Assembly: GCA_017615615.1 (NCBI GenBank)
Contig: JAFZZW010000039.1
Span: 1 to 32,276, forward strand
From: Bacteroidales bacterium
GTDB taxonomy: Bacteria > Bacteroidota > Bacteroidia > Bacteroidales > UBA932
Reading direction: 5' to 3'
DNA length: 32,276 nt
Below the pieces are notes generated by a model. The model did no database searches. It was given only the letters and a program-made list of their open reading frames with translations, and was not told the DNA's origin. Both the position numbers and the translations under genes were made by a program. Below, one piece after another: positions 16,877 to 24,822 of this stretch; position 1 is the stretch's first letter; the number at the start of each line of letters is the position of its first letter.

Positions 16877-18776
16877 AGCGGGAATTCTTGGAGATGAACT
16901 CTGGAACGACCTGCTTCATAAGTTTGACCATTGAAGGGATGTCAACTTTGCTGCCGAACTCTTCAAGGCGGTTTTCCGCCTCGAGGGCATCCTTGTAGTC
17001 GTATGTGCGGACCTTGGCGATGCGGATGCGGCCGTGGTTCGTGGGAATGGTGTTCTCGGCGTTGGAGAGGACTTCCTCATACAGCTTCTCACCGGGACGA
17101 AGACCCGAGTACTCGATCTTGATGTCAACATCCACCGTTTTGCCGGAAAGTTCGATCATGCGGCGGGCAAGGGTGTCGATCTTGACGGGCTGGCCCATAT
17201 CGAATACGCAAATCTTGTTGGCGGTATCCATTATGGCTGCCTGCATGACGAGGCGGCAGGCCTCGGGAATGGTCATGAAGAAACGGGTGATATCCGGATG
17301 CGTGACGGTGACGGGACCGCCTTTCTCGATCTGGGCGCGGAACCTGGGTATGACCGAGCCGTTGGAACCCAGCACGTTGCCGAAACGGGTAGTGACAAAG
17401 CGGGTGCGTCCCTGATGGCGGCCCTCCTCGATGGCGAGGCCGAGGCTCTGCACGTAAATCTCCGCCAGACGCTTGCTGCATCCCATTATATTTGTGGGGT
17501 TGACCGCCTTGTCGGTGGAGATCATGACCATCTTGTCCACATCGTACTCTATGCACTTGTCGGCCACGTGGCGGGTGCCGGCAAGATTGACCATGATGGC
17601 CTCGCAAGGGTTCTCTTCCATGAGAGGGACATGCTTGTATGCCGCCGCATGGAAAACGACCTGGGGACGATAGTGGCGGAATGCGAAATCGAGCCTGGGC
17701 AGGGAGCGGACGTCGCCGATCACAGGCACGAACTCCAGGGACGGGTAATTCTCTTCCAGCTCCAGACGGAGATTGTGCATGGGCGTTTCGGCGTTGTCGA
17801 AGAGAATAAGCCTCTCGACCTTAAGGGTGGCGAGAAGGCGGCAGAGCTCCGAGCCGATGGACCCGGCGGCGCCGGTCACCATTACGACCTTGCCGGCGAA
17901 TCCGGAACGGATTTCTCCCATGGATATGGTAATCTCCTCACGGCCCAGCAGATCTTCAATTTTGACCTCACGGATACTGGAGGAAACTTCGCCGAGCTCC
18001 CCGACTTCCGGGAGGATGAGGACCTTGAGGCCGGACTTGTTGCAGAATCGGATCAGGCGTTCGTTCTCCTGGCGGGCCTCATCCTTGCGGGTGAACAGGA
18101 TGGCCGAACAGGAAAGCTTGAGGGCCAGGCGGTCGATATCCTCCGACTTTTCAAAGGCATAGACAGGCTTGTCCGCAAACTTGACGCCGTCGATGGATCT
18201 GTCCGGAGTGATGACTCCCACCAGGGAATAATGGGGAGAGTTGCGGAAACGGGTAATGGCGGAAAGGGTCTTCTCCGACGTACCGTAAACCAGCACCCTG
18301 GTACATTTCTGAATCTCGCGGACATGCGACTTGTAGATGTCGTATGCGGCTATCATCAACAGACGCACCCCCACAAGCAGAAGCAGAGAAACCAGAAGGT
18401 CCGCGAACAGCATCACCACGACCACGTTGCCGATGGCATGGGAAATGGTGAACGCAAGCAGGGCCACGGCCATCAGTGCGACTTTGCCGGCAAGGGCCAG
18501 CGCGAAACGCACTATATCCTTGAAGGTTGTGTGCCTGATGATTATCGTGTAAGTCTTGACAGCCAGGAACAATACCACCGAACTGACGAAAGAACTGAGT
18601 ATCCATATGAGGGAGAACAGGCGGTTCCCGCTCAGGAATTCCGGTACCAGCAGATACGTCAGCAGCAGAACGAGCATCGAGGCCAGCACAGACAACACGA
18701 CGTCCATGACGAGAACGAGACGGACGTCGAGATAGTTTGCCGCAAGCCGGGCAAAACGCTTTTCAAATCTACTCAA
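16857..18776 (-). CDS. CapD/WbpM-type membrane-bound nucleotide-sugar 4,6-dehydratase
   Basis: A 639-residue protein with about four N-terminal membrane helices (roughly 20-45, 52-73, 95-113, 117-145), a CoA-binding-like Rossmann region (160-230) and a catalytic SDR domain. The NAD motif is TGAAGSIGSE (301-310). The active site STDKAVNPTNIMGCSK (420-435) has Met in place of the usual Tyr, as in WbpM/FlaA1-type UDP-GlcNAc 4,6-dehydratases. It probably makes a 4-keto-6-deoxy sugar for exopolysaccharide. The start is TTG at 18776, five bases after the wzc stop; the first internal Met (24) would cut the first helix. Confidence 0.88.
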   Translation of the reverse strand: MSRFEKRFARLAANYLDVRLVLVMDVVLSVLASMLVLLLTYLLVPEFLSGNRLFSLIWILSSFVSSVVLFLAVKTYTIIIRHTTFKDIVRFALALAGKVALMAVALLAFTISHAIGNVVVVMLFADLLVSLLLLVGVRLLMIAAYDIYKSHVREIQKCTRVLVYGTSEKTLSAITRFRNSPHYSLVGVITPDRSIDGVKFADKPVYAFEKSEDIDRLALKLSCSAILFTRKDEARQENERLIRFCNKSGLKVLILPEVGELGEVSSSIREVKIEDLLGREEITISMGEIRSGFAGKVVMVTGAAGSIGSELCRLLATLKVERLILFDNAETPMHNLRLELEENYPSLEFVPVIGDVRSLPRLDFAFRHYRPQVVFHAAAYKHVPLMEENPCEAIMVNLAGTRHVADKCIEYDVDKMVMISTDKAVNPTNIMGCSKRLAEIYVQSLGLAIEEGRHQGRTRFVTTRFGNVLGSNGSVIPRFRAQIEKGGPVTVTHPDITRFFMTIPEACRLVMQAAIMDTANKICVFDMGQPVKIDTLARRMIELSGKTVDVDIKIEYSGLRPGEKLYEEVLSNAENTIPTNHGRIRIAKVRTYDYKDALEAENRLEEFGSKVDIPSMVKLMKQVVPEFISKNSRFAEFDK

Positions 18777-18781
18777 GACTC

Positions 18782-21151
18782 TTAGGCTTTATCTTTCTGG
18801 GAATAGTAGTCGTAAGTATGGTAACCGTAGCCGTAACCATACCTGTAACCGTAACCGCTCCTTCCGGATACCATCTCCGTGCCGTTGAGAAGGACGGTGA
18901 TATTCTTCAGGCGGTTGTTCTGGTAGAGTTCCTCGAGGTCGGAAAGCATCACCTTGTCGAACAGGCCGGCGCGCACGATGAAGATGGAACGGTCTGCGAG
19001 TTCGGAAATGATCTGGGTGTCGGCGACCACGTTGTGAGGAGGACAGTCTATGATGACGTAATCGTATTTGGACTTGAGGCTCTCCACCATGGATGCGAAC
19101 TTGGAACTGCCAACGAGTTCGCTGGGGTTGGGAGGAATGGTTCCTACAGGCAGGACAGAAAGGTTCTCATACTCTTCCGGGGTCACGATGAGGGACTCTA
19201 TATTCAGGTCCTCGCCGGAAAGATAATTGGAGAGGCCCTTCTTGGGCGAGCCGACCATGGATGACAGGGACGCATGACGGAGGTCTCCGTCGATGAGGAG
19301 AACCCTGGAGTTCTTGATGGACAGTGCCGCAGCGAGGTTGGCGGAGACGAAGGTCTTGCCGGAACCGGGGTTGAAGGACGTGACGAGTATGACGCGGGAC
19401 GTTGAACCGCGGGTGACGAATTCAAGGTTCGTACGGCAGACGCGGAACGCCTCGTTGATGGCGTCGCGCTTGTTGTGCTTGACGACGAATGAACTCTGCA
19501 CCTTGGACTTCTTGCGGGCGGCTTTCTTCTTGCCGTTCTGCGGAATCTCCCCGAGGAAAGGAGCGGTAATGTTCTCGATGTCTTTCTTTCCGCGGACCTT
19601 GGTGTCGGTGACGGTAATCAGATAGATGATGCCGACGGGGATCATAAGGCCTATGATGAAGGCTACTAGGATGATTCTGCGGGTGTTGGGGGAAGAAGGT
19701 GACGAGGGGCCGGTAGGATTGGTGATGACCCTGGTGTTGTAGGCGGTGAACGCCTGGGAGAGCTCGTTTTCCTCACGCTTCTGGAGAAGGAAGAGGTACA
19801 GGGCCTCCTTGACCTTCTGCTGACGCTCGATATCGAGGATGTACTTGGACTGCTTGGGGTTCTCGGACAGGCGGGCGGTGGCGGTCTGTTCAGCCTTCTG
19901 GAAGCTGGCCATCTGGGCCTGCAGGGTGTTGATAAGGTCGTCTATGGACTCCAGGATGGTGGCGTGCATGGCGCGGAGGTTGTTGTCCATGTCGACGACA
20001 ATAGGGTTGCGCTCGGAAGAGTTGGCGACGATGTTGTTGCGCTGGAGCACGACCTCGTTGTATTTGCCGATCTGGTTGGCAAGGTTGCTGTTGTTCAGGC
20101 TGGCAGGAGACGGGAGCATCTTGGAGAGGTCCTGGGTCGTGCTCATGTTGTTGCGGATGTAACGGGCCGTATAGAGCTGGTTGTCAAGCTCCTGGAGCCG
20201 GCGGGACGCCTCCTGGGACTGGCTCATGTACATCGAGGAAGCGGCAGCTACGTCGGGGATGGCGTAGCGGGACTTGAAGTTGGAGATGTCGGTGTCGACG
20301 TTGCCGAGTTCCTTTTCGATAGCCTCGAGACGGTCGTTGATGAAGAGGCTGGTGCTGACGGCCATCTTGTTGCGGTCGTCAACCCAGTTCTCGTTGTAGA
20401 CGTTGATGAGCATGTTGAGGACGTCCTCGGCCCTGCGGGGGCTCTGGTCCGTGAACGTGAGCTGGAGGACGTCTGCGAAGTTCTTGGAATTCAGCGCGGA
20501 AGTGTCGAGACGTCTGTTGTAGGAGTTGGTCGCCGCCTGGATGCTGGTGTGGGTGACATAGACTGTCTGGTCGAAAGGCACCGTAGTCCCCTCGGCGCGG
20601 GAAATAACGAGCGGGCCGTGAAGGGTGGCGATGGTATCGCCGAAGGCTCCTGCATAGGACTGGACGTCACGGGAGTCGGGGATGTTCATGCGAATCTTGA
20701 AAGACTCGCCGCCCACGGGGGTTACGTCGAAGGAAGCGGCGCCGGTGGGATCGAGGAAGGAGGCCTTGATGGGAAGGGACGCGCCGTATGCGACATGCTT
20801 GCGGGCACGGCCGGCTACCTGGTATTCATAATCCAGGCCCATGCGCTTGACGACTTCCTTCATGAGGTCGGGCGACTGCATCGCGATTATTTCGTTCGCG
20901 AGCTTGGAGCTCTGCTGGGTCATGCCGCCGGCGGTAAGGACGCTTTCCAGCTCGCTGGTACGGCGGAGGCCGGTTTCCTTGATGAGGACGGTGGCCGAAC
21001 GGGTATAAATCTTGGGTGTCTTGACGATGTAGTAAGCGGCGGCTCCGAGGCAGATCACCAGGGAAAGCACGAACCAGTACCACTTGGAAAGGCAACGTCC
21101 GAGGAATTCACGGATGTTGAAAGTTTCTGTATTGTTTATGTTTTCTGCCAT
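18782..21151 (-). CDS. wzc: Polysaccharide co-polymerase / BY-kinase (Wzc-like)
   Basis: A 789-residue inner-membrane chain-length regulator with tyrosine kinase activity. It has a first membrane helix at 26-43, a long periplasmic Wzz-type region with coiled coil (about 260-470) and a second helix at 492-513. The kinase domain has Walker A SFNPGSGKT (592-600), Walker A' LLIDGD (618-623) and Walker B VIIDCPP (699-705). The C terminus holds nine tyrosines in an 18-residue Gly/Tyr repeat, the usual autophosphorylation cluster. The start is ATG 21151, four bases after the wza stop. It works with Wza to control polymer length and export. Confidence 0.92.
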   Translation of the reverse strand: MAENINNTETFNIREFLGRCLSKWYWFVLSLVICLGAAAYYIVKTPKIYTRSATVLIKETGLRRTSELESVLTAGGMTQQSSKLANEIIAMQSPDLMKEVVKRMGLDYEYQVAGRARKHVAYGASLPIKASFLDPTGAASFDVTPVGGESFKIRMNIPDSRDVQSYAGAFGDTIATLHGPLVISRAEGTTVPFDQTVYVTHTSIQAATNSYNRRLDTSALNSKNFADVLQLTFTDQSPRRAEDVLNMLINVYNENWVDDRNKMAVSTSLFINDRLEAIEKELGNVDTDISNFKSRYAIPDVAAASSMYMSQSQEASRRLQELDNQLYTARYIRNNMSTTQDLSKMLPSPASLNNSNLANQIGKYNEVVLQRNNIVANSSERNPIVVDMDNNLRAMHATILESIDDLINTLQAQMASFQKAEQTATARLSENPKQSKYILDIERQQKVKEALYLFLLQKREENELSQAFTAYNTRVITNPTGPSSPSSPNTRRIILVAFIIGLMIPVGIIYLITVTDTKVRGKKDIENITAPFLGEIPQNGKKKAARKKSKVQSSFVVKHNKRDAINEAFRVCRTNLEFVTRGSTSRVILVTSFNPGSGKTFVSANLAAALSIKNSRVLLIDGDLRHASLSSMVGSPKKGLSNYLSGEDLNIESLIVTPEEYENLSVLPVGTIPPNPSELVGSSKFASMVESLKSKYDYVIIDCPPHNVVADTQIISELADRSIFIVRAGLFDKVMLSDLEELYQNNRLKNITVLLNGTEMVSGRSGYGYRYGYGYGYHTYDYYSQKDKA

Positions 21152-21155
21152 AATT

Positions 21156-21977
21156 CTAGTTGGTTTGGAGGCGCATCGCGACAACTGTGATGGTCGATAC
21201 GACAGTGGCTGCAAGGGAGGCTACGCTGATCCAGAAGGAAGGGGTGAGCAGGGTGTTGCCTGCAGCCGTGGACTGGCGGGTCTTCATGGCGTTGGGTTCG
21301 ACGTAGATGATGTCGTTCTGGGCGAGATAGTAGGCCGGCGACTTGCTGAGGTCTCCGGCGGAACGGATATCTAGGAGATAAGTCTTCTGGATGCCGTTCT
21401 CTTCACGGATGACGCGGATGTTGTCGCGGCGGCCGGTAATTGTAAGGTCCCCGGCCATGGCGAGGGCGTCGAGAACGGTGAAATGGTCGCGGGAAATGGC
21501 GTAGCGGCCCGGCCTGGTGACATCTCCCATGATGGAGACGTAGAGGTTCATATAGTCCACGGTGACGACGGGGCCTTTTACGAGGTCGCGGTTCTGGAGC
21601 TCGTTCTTGATGAGGTCTTCAACCTCGGGACGGGTAAGGCCTGCGACATGCATCTTGCCGAGCACGGGGAAGTCGATATTGCCCTCGGAGTCGATTATGT
21701 AACCGCTTATGCCGGTATTGGTGGCGCCGTAGGTTTCCGTCTGGGAGCCGATGTGGCGGGTCACGTACGGAAGATTGAACTGGTTCATCAGCTCTACGCT
21801 AGGGCAGTTGACGATTATGCTGATCTTATCCTCAGGGCGCAGACGGATCTGCATGGGCTGTATGTCGGTGGCTATCTCCTTGTCTGAGGTATCCTGGAAA
21901 TAGACGACCTTTTCTGGTGCGGAGCACGAAGAGACGAGTGCCGCCGCCGCTAATGCTGCAAGAAAAAACTTCTTCAT
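21156..21977 (-). CDS. Polysaccharide export outer-membrane lipoprotein (Wza-like)
   Basis: A 273-residue lipoprotein with signal peptide and lipobox LVSSC (Cys18). It has a poly-saccharide export domain (from RLRPEDKISIIV at about 45 to VLGKMHVAGLTRPEVEDLI) and an SLBB domain (VSIMGDVTRPGRYAI onward). A C-terminal hydrophobic helix (about 247-269) resembles the amphipathic barrel-forming helix of Wza. It should form the outer-membrane exit channel for the exopolysaccharide. It is the first gene of the seven-gene operon and lies behind a good promoter. Confidence 0.9.
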   Translation of the reverse strand: MKKFFLAALAAAALVSSCSAPEKVVYFQDTSDKEIATDIQPMQIRLRPEDKISIIVNCPSVELMNQFNLPYVTRHIGSQTETYGATNTGISGYIIDSEGNIDFPVLGKMHVAGLTRPEVEDLIKNELQNRDLVKGPVVTVDYMNLYVSIMGDVTRPGRYAISRDHFTVLDALAMAGDLTITGRRDNIRVIREENGIQKTYLLDIRSAGDLSKSPAYYLAQNDIIYVEPNAMKTRQSTAAGNTLLTPSFWISVASLAATVVSTITVVAMRLQTN

Positions 21978-22001
21978 AAACTATAAAGCGCTATAATCGT
22001 G

Positions 22002-22032
22002 CAAATGTAGCCATTTTTCCGCAGAATAACAA
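22002..22032 (-). promoter_or_regulatory. Promoter of the polysaccharide operon
   Basis: On the minus strand TACATTTG (22002-22009) matches the -7 consensus. A TTG-containing -33 element (TTGTT, 22028-22032) lies about 20 bases upstream. The ATG of wza is at 21977, leaving a leader of about 20 bases. I see no invertible repeats around the promoter, so phase variation is not suggested here. Confidence 0.65.
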
Positions 22033-22033
22033 C

Positions 22034-22051
22034 CCGAAAGAAGAATTTCGG
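22034..22051 (-). terminator. Weak hairpin at the end of the rlmN-PAP2 operon
   Basis: CCGAAA (22034-22039) pairs with TTTCGG (22046-22051), giving a six-base stem with a six-base loop. On the minus strand a modestly T-rich GGTTGTTATT follows. It lies eight bases after the PAP2 stop and just ahead of the wza promoter. It may reduce read-through, but the T-run is poor. Confidence 0.35.
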
Positions 22052-22058
22052 TCTCTTT

Positions 22059-22829
22059 TCAGAAAGAAACGGACACCCCTGCCAGCGGCGTTCCGCTGAG
22101 AGGGTCGGCTGACGCATGGAAAGCGACTGCGGTCCTGCGGCCGGACAATCCGTCCCATCCGACGTCCGGTATGCCGAACAGGGATTTGACGGGATCCAGA
22201 AGCCACCCGCCCACATGGGCCGACAGGATGCCGAACCCCGCTCCGGCAAGCACGTCGCCCAGCCAGTGACGGTCTACGAGCAGGCGTTCCCCTCCTATTA
22301 CTGCAGCGAGCGCATAGGCACCGCCTCCCCAAGCCCATCCGTAATCCATGCGCATCAGTTCCGCTCCGGTAAAAGCAATCATGCAGTGTCCGGACGGGAA
22401 AGAATCGAATTCCCCGCCTCCAGGCCGCTCGCCGTGAAACGCTTTTTTGAGCAGATACCCGCCGCCGAGGCAGAATCCGAAAGAGATGACGTCTTCTATG
22501 GACCTGTCCACGAAAGCGTGGCGCGACGGGACACCCAGAAGGCCGAGGCTCAGGTGCATGGCCCCGGGAACCCAGCGCACATATCCCGTTACCTCACTCG
22601 CCGGCACCCCCTTGCGGACATTGTCCTGTACGAATGTGCGTATGGGGACCTCGACTGCATCGTGACCCAGGAAATGGATGGACAGGCCGGCTCCCGCCAG
22701 GAGCGCAGGCGCTATGAGCTGAGCAGGGCGGAATGATTGCCGGTCAAGGGTATCCCGGGCATACTGCGCCCGTGCGCCGCCGCATAGGCACAGGCACATC
22801 AATACACACAGAATTACCTTTCTTGCCAT
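22059..22829 (-). CDS. PAP2-family membrane phosphatase
   Basis: A 256-residue membrane protein of the type 2 phosphatidic acid phosphatase family. The three phosphatase motifs are present: K-x6-RP as KKAFHGERP (128-136), PSGH (145-148), and R187-H188 with D192 in VDRHWLGD. An N-terminal signal ends near GARAQ. Substrates in this family include undecaprenyl pyrophosphate and phosphatidylglycerol phosphate. The location next to polysaccharide genes makes a lipid-carrier role plausible, but this is not shown. The start overlaps the pdxA stop by one base (TGATG). Confidence 0.85.
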   Translation of the reverse strand: MARKVILCVLMCLCLCGGARAQYARDTLDRQSFRPAQLIAPALLAGAGLSIHFLGHDAVEVPIRTFVQDNVRKGVPASEVTGYVRWVPGAMHLSLGLLGVPSRHAFVDRSIEDVISFGFCLGGGYLLKKAFHGERPGGGEFDSFPSGHCMIAFTGAELMRMDYGWAWGGGAYALAAVIGGERLLVDRHWLGDVLAGAGFGILSAHVGGWLLDPVKSLFGIPDVGWDGLSGRRTAVAFHASADPLSGTPLAGVSVSF

Positions 22830-23920
22830 CAGGCAATCTGGGGGCGTCCCGCACGCTCGCGGTGGCCGGAATCTTCCGGCCGGCGGTCCGGCATCTTTCC
22901 TTCCTGAAGGGAGGCGTAGGCCGCACGGGCATTGAGAATGTCTATCGACGTGAAAATGGCGGAACGCATGGACTGGGCGTCAGCCTCGTCCTTTCCCGCC
23001 ATATCATAGGCGGTACCGTGGTCCGGGGACGTACGCACTACAGGCAGGCCGGCGGTATAATTGACTCCGTCCTCGAACGAGAGGGCCTTGAAAGGAGCGA
23101 GGCCCTGGTCGTGGTACATGGCGAGGGTGGCGTCGAAGCGCTCGTAGTGGCCCAGGCCGAAGAATCCGTCGGGAGAGAAAGGTCCGAAAACATCCAGTCC
23201 CTGGGCGGCGGCCTCCGCTATGGCAGGGATTATGATGTCCTGCTCCTCGGTGCCAAGCAGGCCGCCGTCCCCGCTGTGGGGATTGAGGCTGAGCACGGCG
23301 ATACGGGGCTTGTCGATGCAGAAATCCTCCTGCAGGGACCTGGTCAGCAGATGCAGTTTGCTGATAATCTTATCCTTTGAAATCGAGCCGGGAACGTCCT
23401 TCAGGGGTATGTGGCCGGTAACCACGCCGAGGCGCAGCCTGTGGCTGGTCATGAGCATCGCGACGTCGCTTACCCCGAACTGGTTCTGGAGATACTCGGT
23501 ATGTCCCGGGAAGCCGAATCCCTGGCCGGACATCGCCTTCTTGTTGATGGGACCCGTCACCAGGGTGTCTATCAGGCCGGCCTTTATGTCCTGTACGGCA
23601 CGGTCCAGGGCGGCGATCGCTTCGCGGGCGGAGTCGGGGGTGGGACTGCCCGGGTCGGCGTAAACGCTGTCCGGCAGGCAGTTGAGAACGTTGATCCTCT
23701 TGGGCTTGGCCTCGCCGGCGTCGGTGATGACGTTGGTTTCCAGCTGTTCGATTTCCGCTATGGTTTTGCGGTAGAACCCGAACAGCTTGGAGGATCCGTA
23801 TACGACGGGAGTGAAGAAGTCCAGGATACGGTTGTCCGAAAGGGCCTTGATGATGACCTCGTAACCTATGCCGTTGGAATCACCCTGGGTGATGCCTACA
23901 ATTGGTTTTCTCTTTTGCAT
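22829..23920 (-). CDS. pdxA: 4-hydroxythreonine-4-phosphate dehydrogenase
   Basis: A 363-residue cytoplasmic enzyme of DXP-dependent pyridoxal phosphate synthesis, oxidising 4-phosphohydroxy-L-threonine. It starts with the family motif GITQGDSNGIGYE (9-21). The metal-binding histidines are His140 (GHTEYL), His215 (NPHSGDGG) and His270 (YHDQGLAPFK). Length is about 30 residues above the usual ~330, mostly because of a Gly/Arg/Pro-rich C-terminal tail. The start is ATG 23920, five bases after the rnhA stop. pdxJ, its usual pathway partner, is not in the window. Confidence 0.92.
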   Translation of the reverse strand: MQKRKPIVGITQGDSNGIGYEVIIKALSDNRILDFFTPVVYGSSKLFGFYRKTIAEIEQLETNVITDAGEAKPKRINVLNCLPDSVYADPGSPTPDSAREAIAALDRAVQDIKAGLIDTLVTGPINKKAMSGQGFGFPGHTEYLQNQFGVSDVAMLMTSHRLRLGVVTGHIPLKDVPGSISKDKIISKLHLLTRSLQEDFCIDKPRIAVLSLNPHSGDGGLLGTEEQDIIIPAIAEAAAQGLDVFGPFSPDGFFGLGHYERFDATLAMYHDQGLAPFKALSFEDGVNYTAGLPVVRTSPDHGTAYDMAGKDEADAQSMRSAIFTSIDILNARAAYASLQEGKMPDRRPEDSGHRERAGRPQIA

Positions 23921-23925
23921 ATATA

Positions 23926-24381
23926 TCAGAAAAGTTTGGTTTCTTCGACTTGACTGTAGCCCTCGTCCCGCGGGAGGTCGGGGTGAAGGCCGGCTTCTAC
24001 GGCGAGTGCGTCGCAACGCTCGTTTTCCGGATGGCCTGCGTGTCCCTTGAGCCAATGGAACGTCAGCTTGAATCCGGCGGCCACGGCATCGTAGCGGGCC
24101 CACAGGTCATGATTCTTCTTGCGCTTCCAGCCCTGGGTAATCGTATTCACGACGTACTGGGAATCGCTCCAGACCTCAACCTCGGCCCCCGGCCACCTGA
24201 TGGCCTCCAGGCCCTTTATAACGGCAAGCAGTTCCATGCGGTTGTTGGTGGTCATGGAAAAGCCGCCGCTGAGCTCCTTGCGAAGTCCGGCGCACTTGAG
24301 CACGGCGCCCCAGCCTCCGGGGCCGGGATTGCCGCTCGCGGAGCCGTCGGTGTACAGATATATGACTGGCCGCTCGCTCAT
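23926..24381 (-). CDS. rnhA: Ribonuclease HI
   Basis: A 151-residue enzyme that cuts the RNA strand of RNA:DNA hybrids. The catalytic residues are Asp12 (YTDGSA), Glu50 (NRMELLA), Asp73 (SDSQYV) and Asp124 (ERCDALA); His114 lies in the flexible KGHAGH loop. Length is normal. Its start overlaps the recX stop by four bases and it is followed five bases later by pdxA. Confidence 0.95.
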   Translation of the reverse strand: MSERPVIYLYTDGSASGNPGPGGWGAVLKCAGLRKELSGGFSMTTNNRMELLAVIKGLEAIRWPGAEVEVWSDSQYVVNTITQGWKRKKNHDLWARYDAVAAGFKLTFHWLKGHAGHPENERCDALAVEAGLHPDLPRDEGYSQVEETKLF

Positions 24382-24821
24382 AGGTACGGTTTGATTTCGT
24401 CGTATTCATATCCCCTTGAGAGGGCGAATCTTATCAGTTTCAAACGGGCCTGCGGGTCGCCCTCGAGGGCTTTGGCCTTGGCGGCCATGAGCTTCTCCAG
24501 ACGGCCCGACGCGGCATCGGGTTCAATTTCCTGGAGGGCAGCGGCTATATCGGACTGGGATATCCCCTTCCCGGACAGCGCGTAGCGGATCTTCACCGGG
24601 CCCCAGCCGCCCAGATGGGCTTTGTCACGGGCGAAGGCGGCTGCATAACGGAGGTCGCTGACGAAGCGGTCGGACAGCAGGCTTTCCACCACCTCTCCGG
24701 CACGGGCGGCATCTCCTCCGAGGGCCGCAAGCGCCTTGCGGCGGATGTCGGAGGTGCAGTACTCGCGTCTGGAGCACTGCGACTGGAGCCTGTCCAGGAC
24801 CTTCTTCTGTTCCGCGTCCAT
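24378..24821 (-). CDS. recX: RecX-family regulatory protein
   Basis: A 147-residue, mostly helical protein of the RecX family, which binds RecA filaments and limits recombinase activity. The tandem three-helix pattern is visible: RREYCTSDIRRKAL, then LLSDRFVSDLRYAAAFARDKAHLGGWGPVKIRYAL (the D-x-R-x-A-x-x-x-A-R core), then LIRFALSRGYEYDEI. The start is ATG 24821, one base after the upstream stop; a longer frame would overlap the patatin gene. recA lies 3.5 kb away on the opposite strand, and its promoter is back to back with that of this operon. Confidence 0.85.
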   Translation of the reverse strand: MDAEQKKVLDRLQSQCSRREYCTSDIRRKALAALGGDAARAGEVVESLLSDRFVSDLRYAAAFARDKAHLGGWGPVKIRYALSGKGISQSDIAAALQEIEPDAASGRLEKLMAAKAKALEGDPQARLKLIRFALSRGYEYDEIKPYL

Positions 24822-24822
24822 A

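Noticed and set aside
17034..18785. A 583-codon open frame antisense to the CapD-like gene
   Set aside because: The minus-strand frame has clear catalytic motifs; the plus-strand frame has none and no promoter or start context.
18790..18860. Short tandem DNA repeat at the wzc 3' end
   Set aside because: The repeats encode the Gly/Tyr tail normal for BY-kinases, so this is protein-level low complexity rather than a DNA repeat.
19964..21190. A 408-codon open frame antisense to wzc
   Set aside because: It is Val/Gly/Asp-rich, a typical complement of a coding strand, with no recognisable domain.
22002..22058. An invertible promoter ahead of the polysaccharide operon
   Set aside because: I looked for inverted repeats flanking the promoter, as in phase-variable Bacteroides capsule loci, and saw none; no invertase gene is present.
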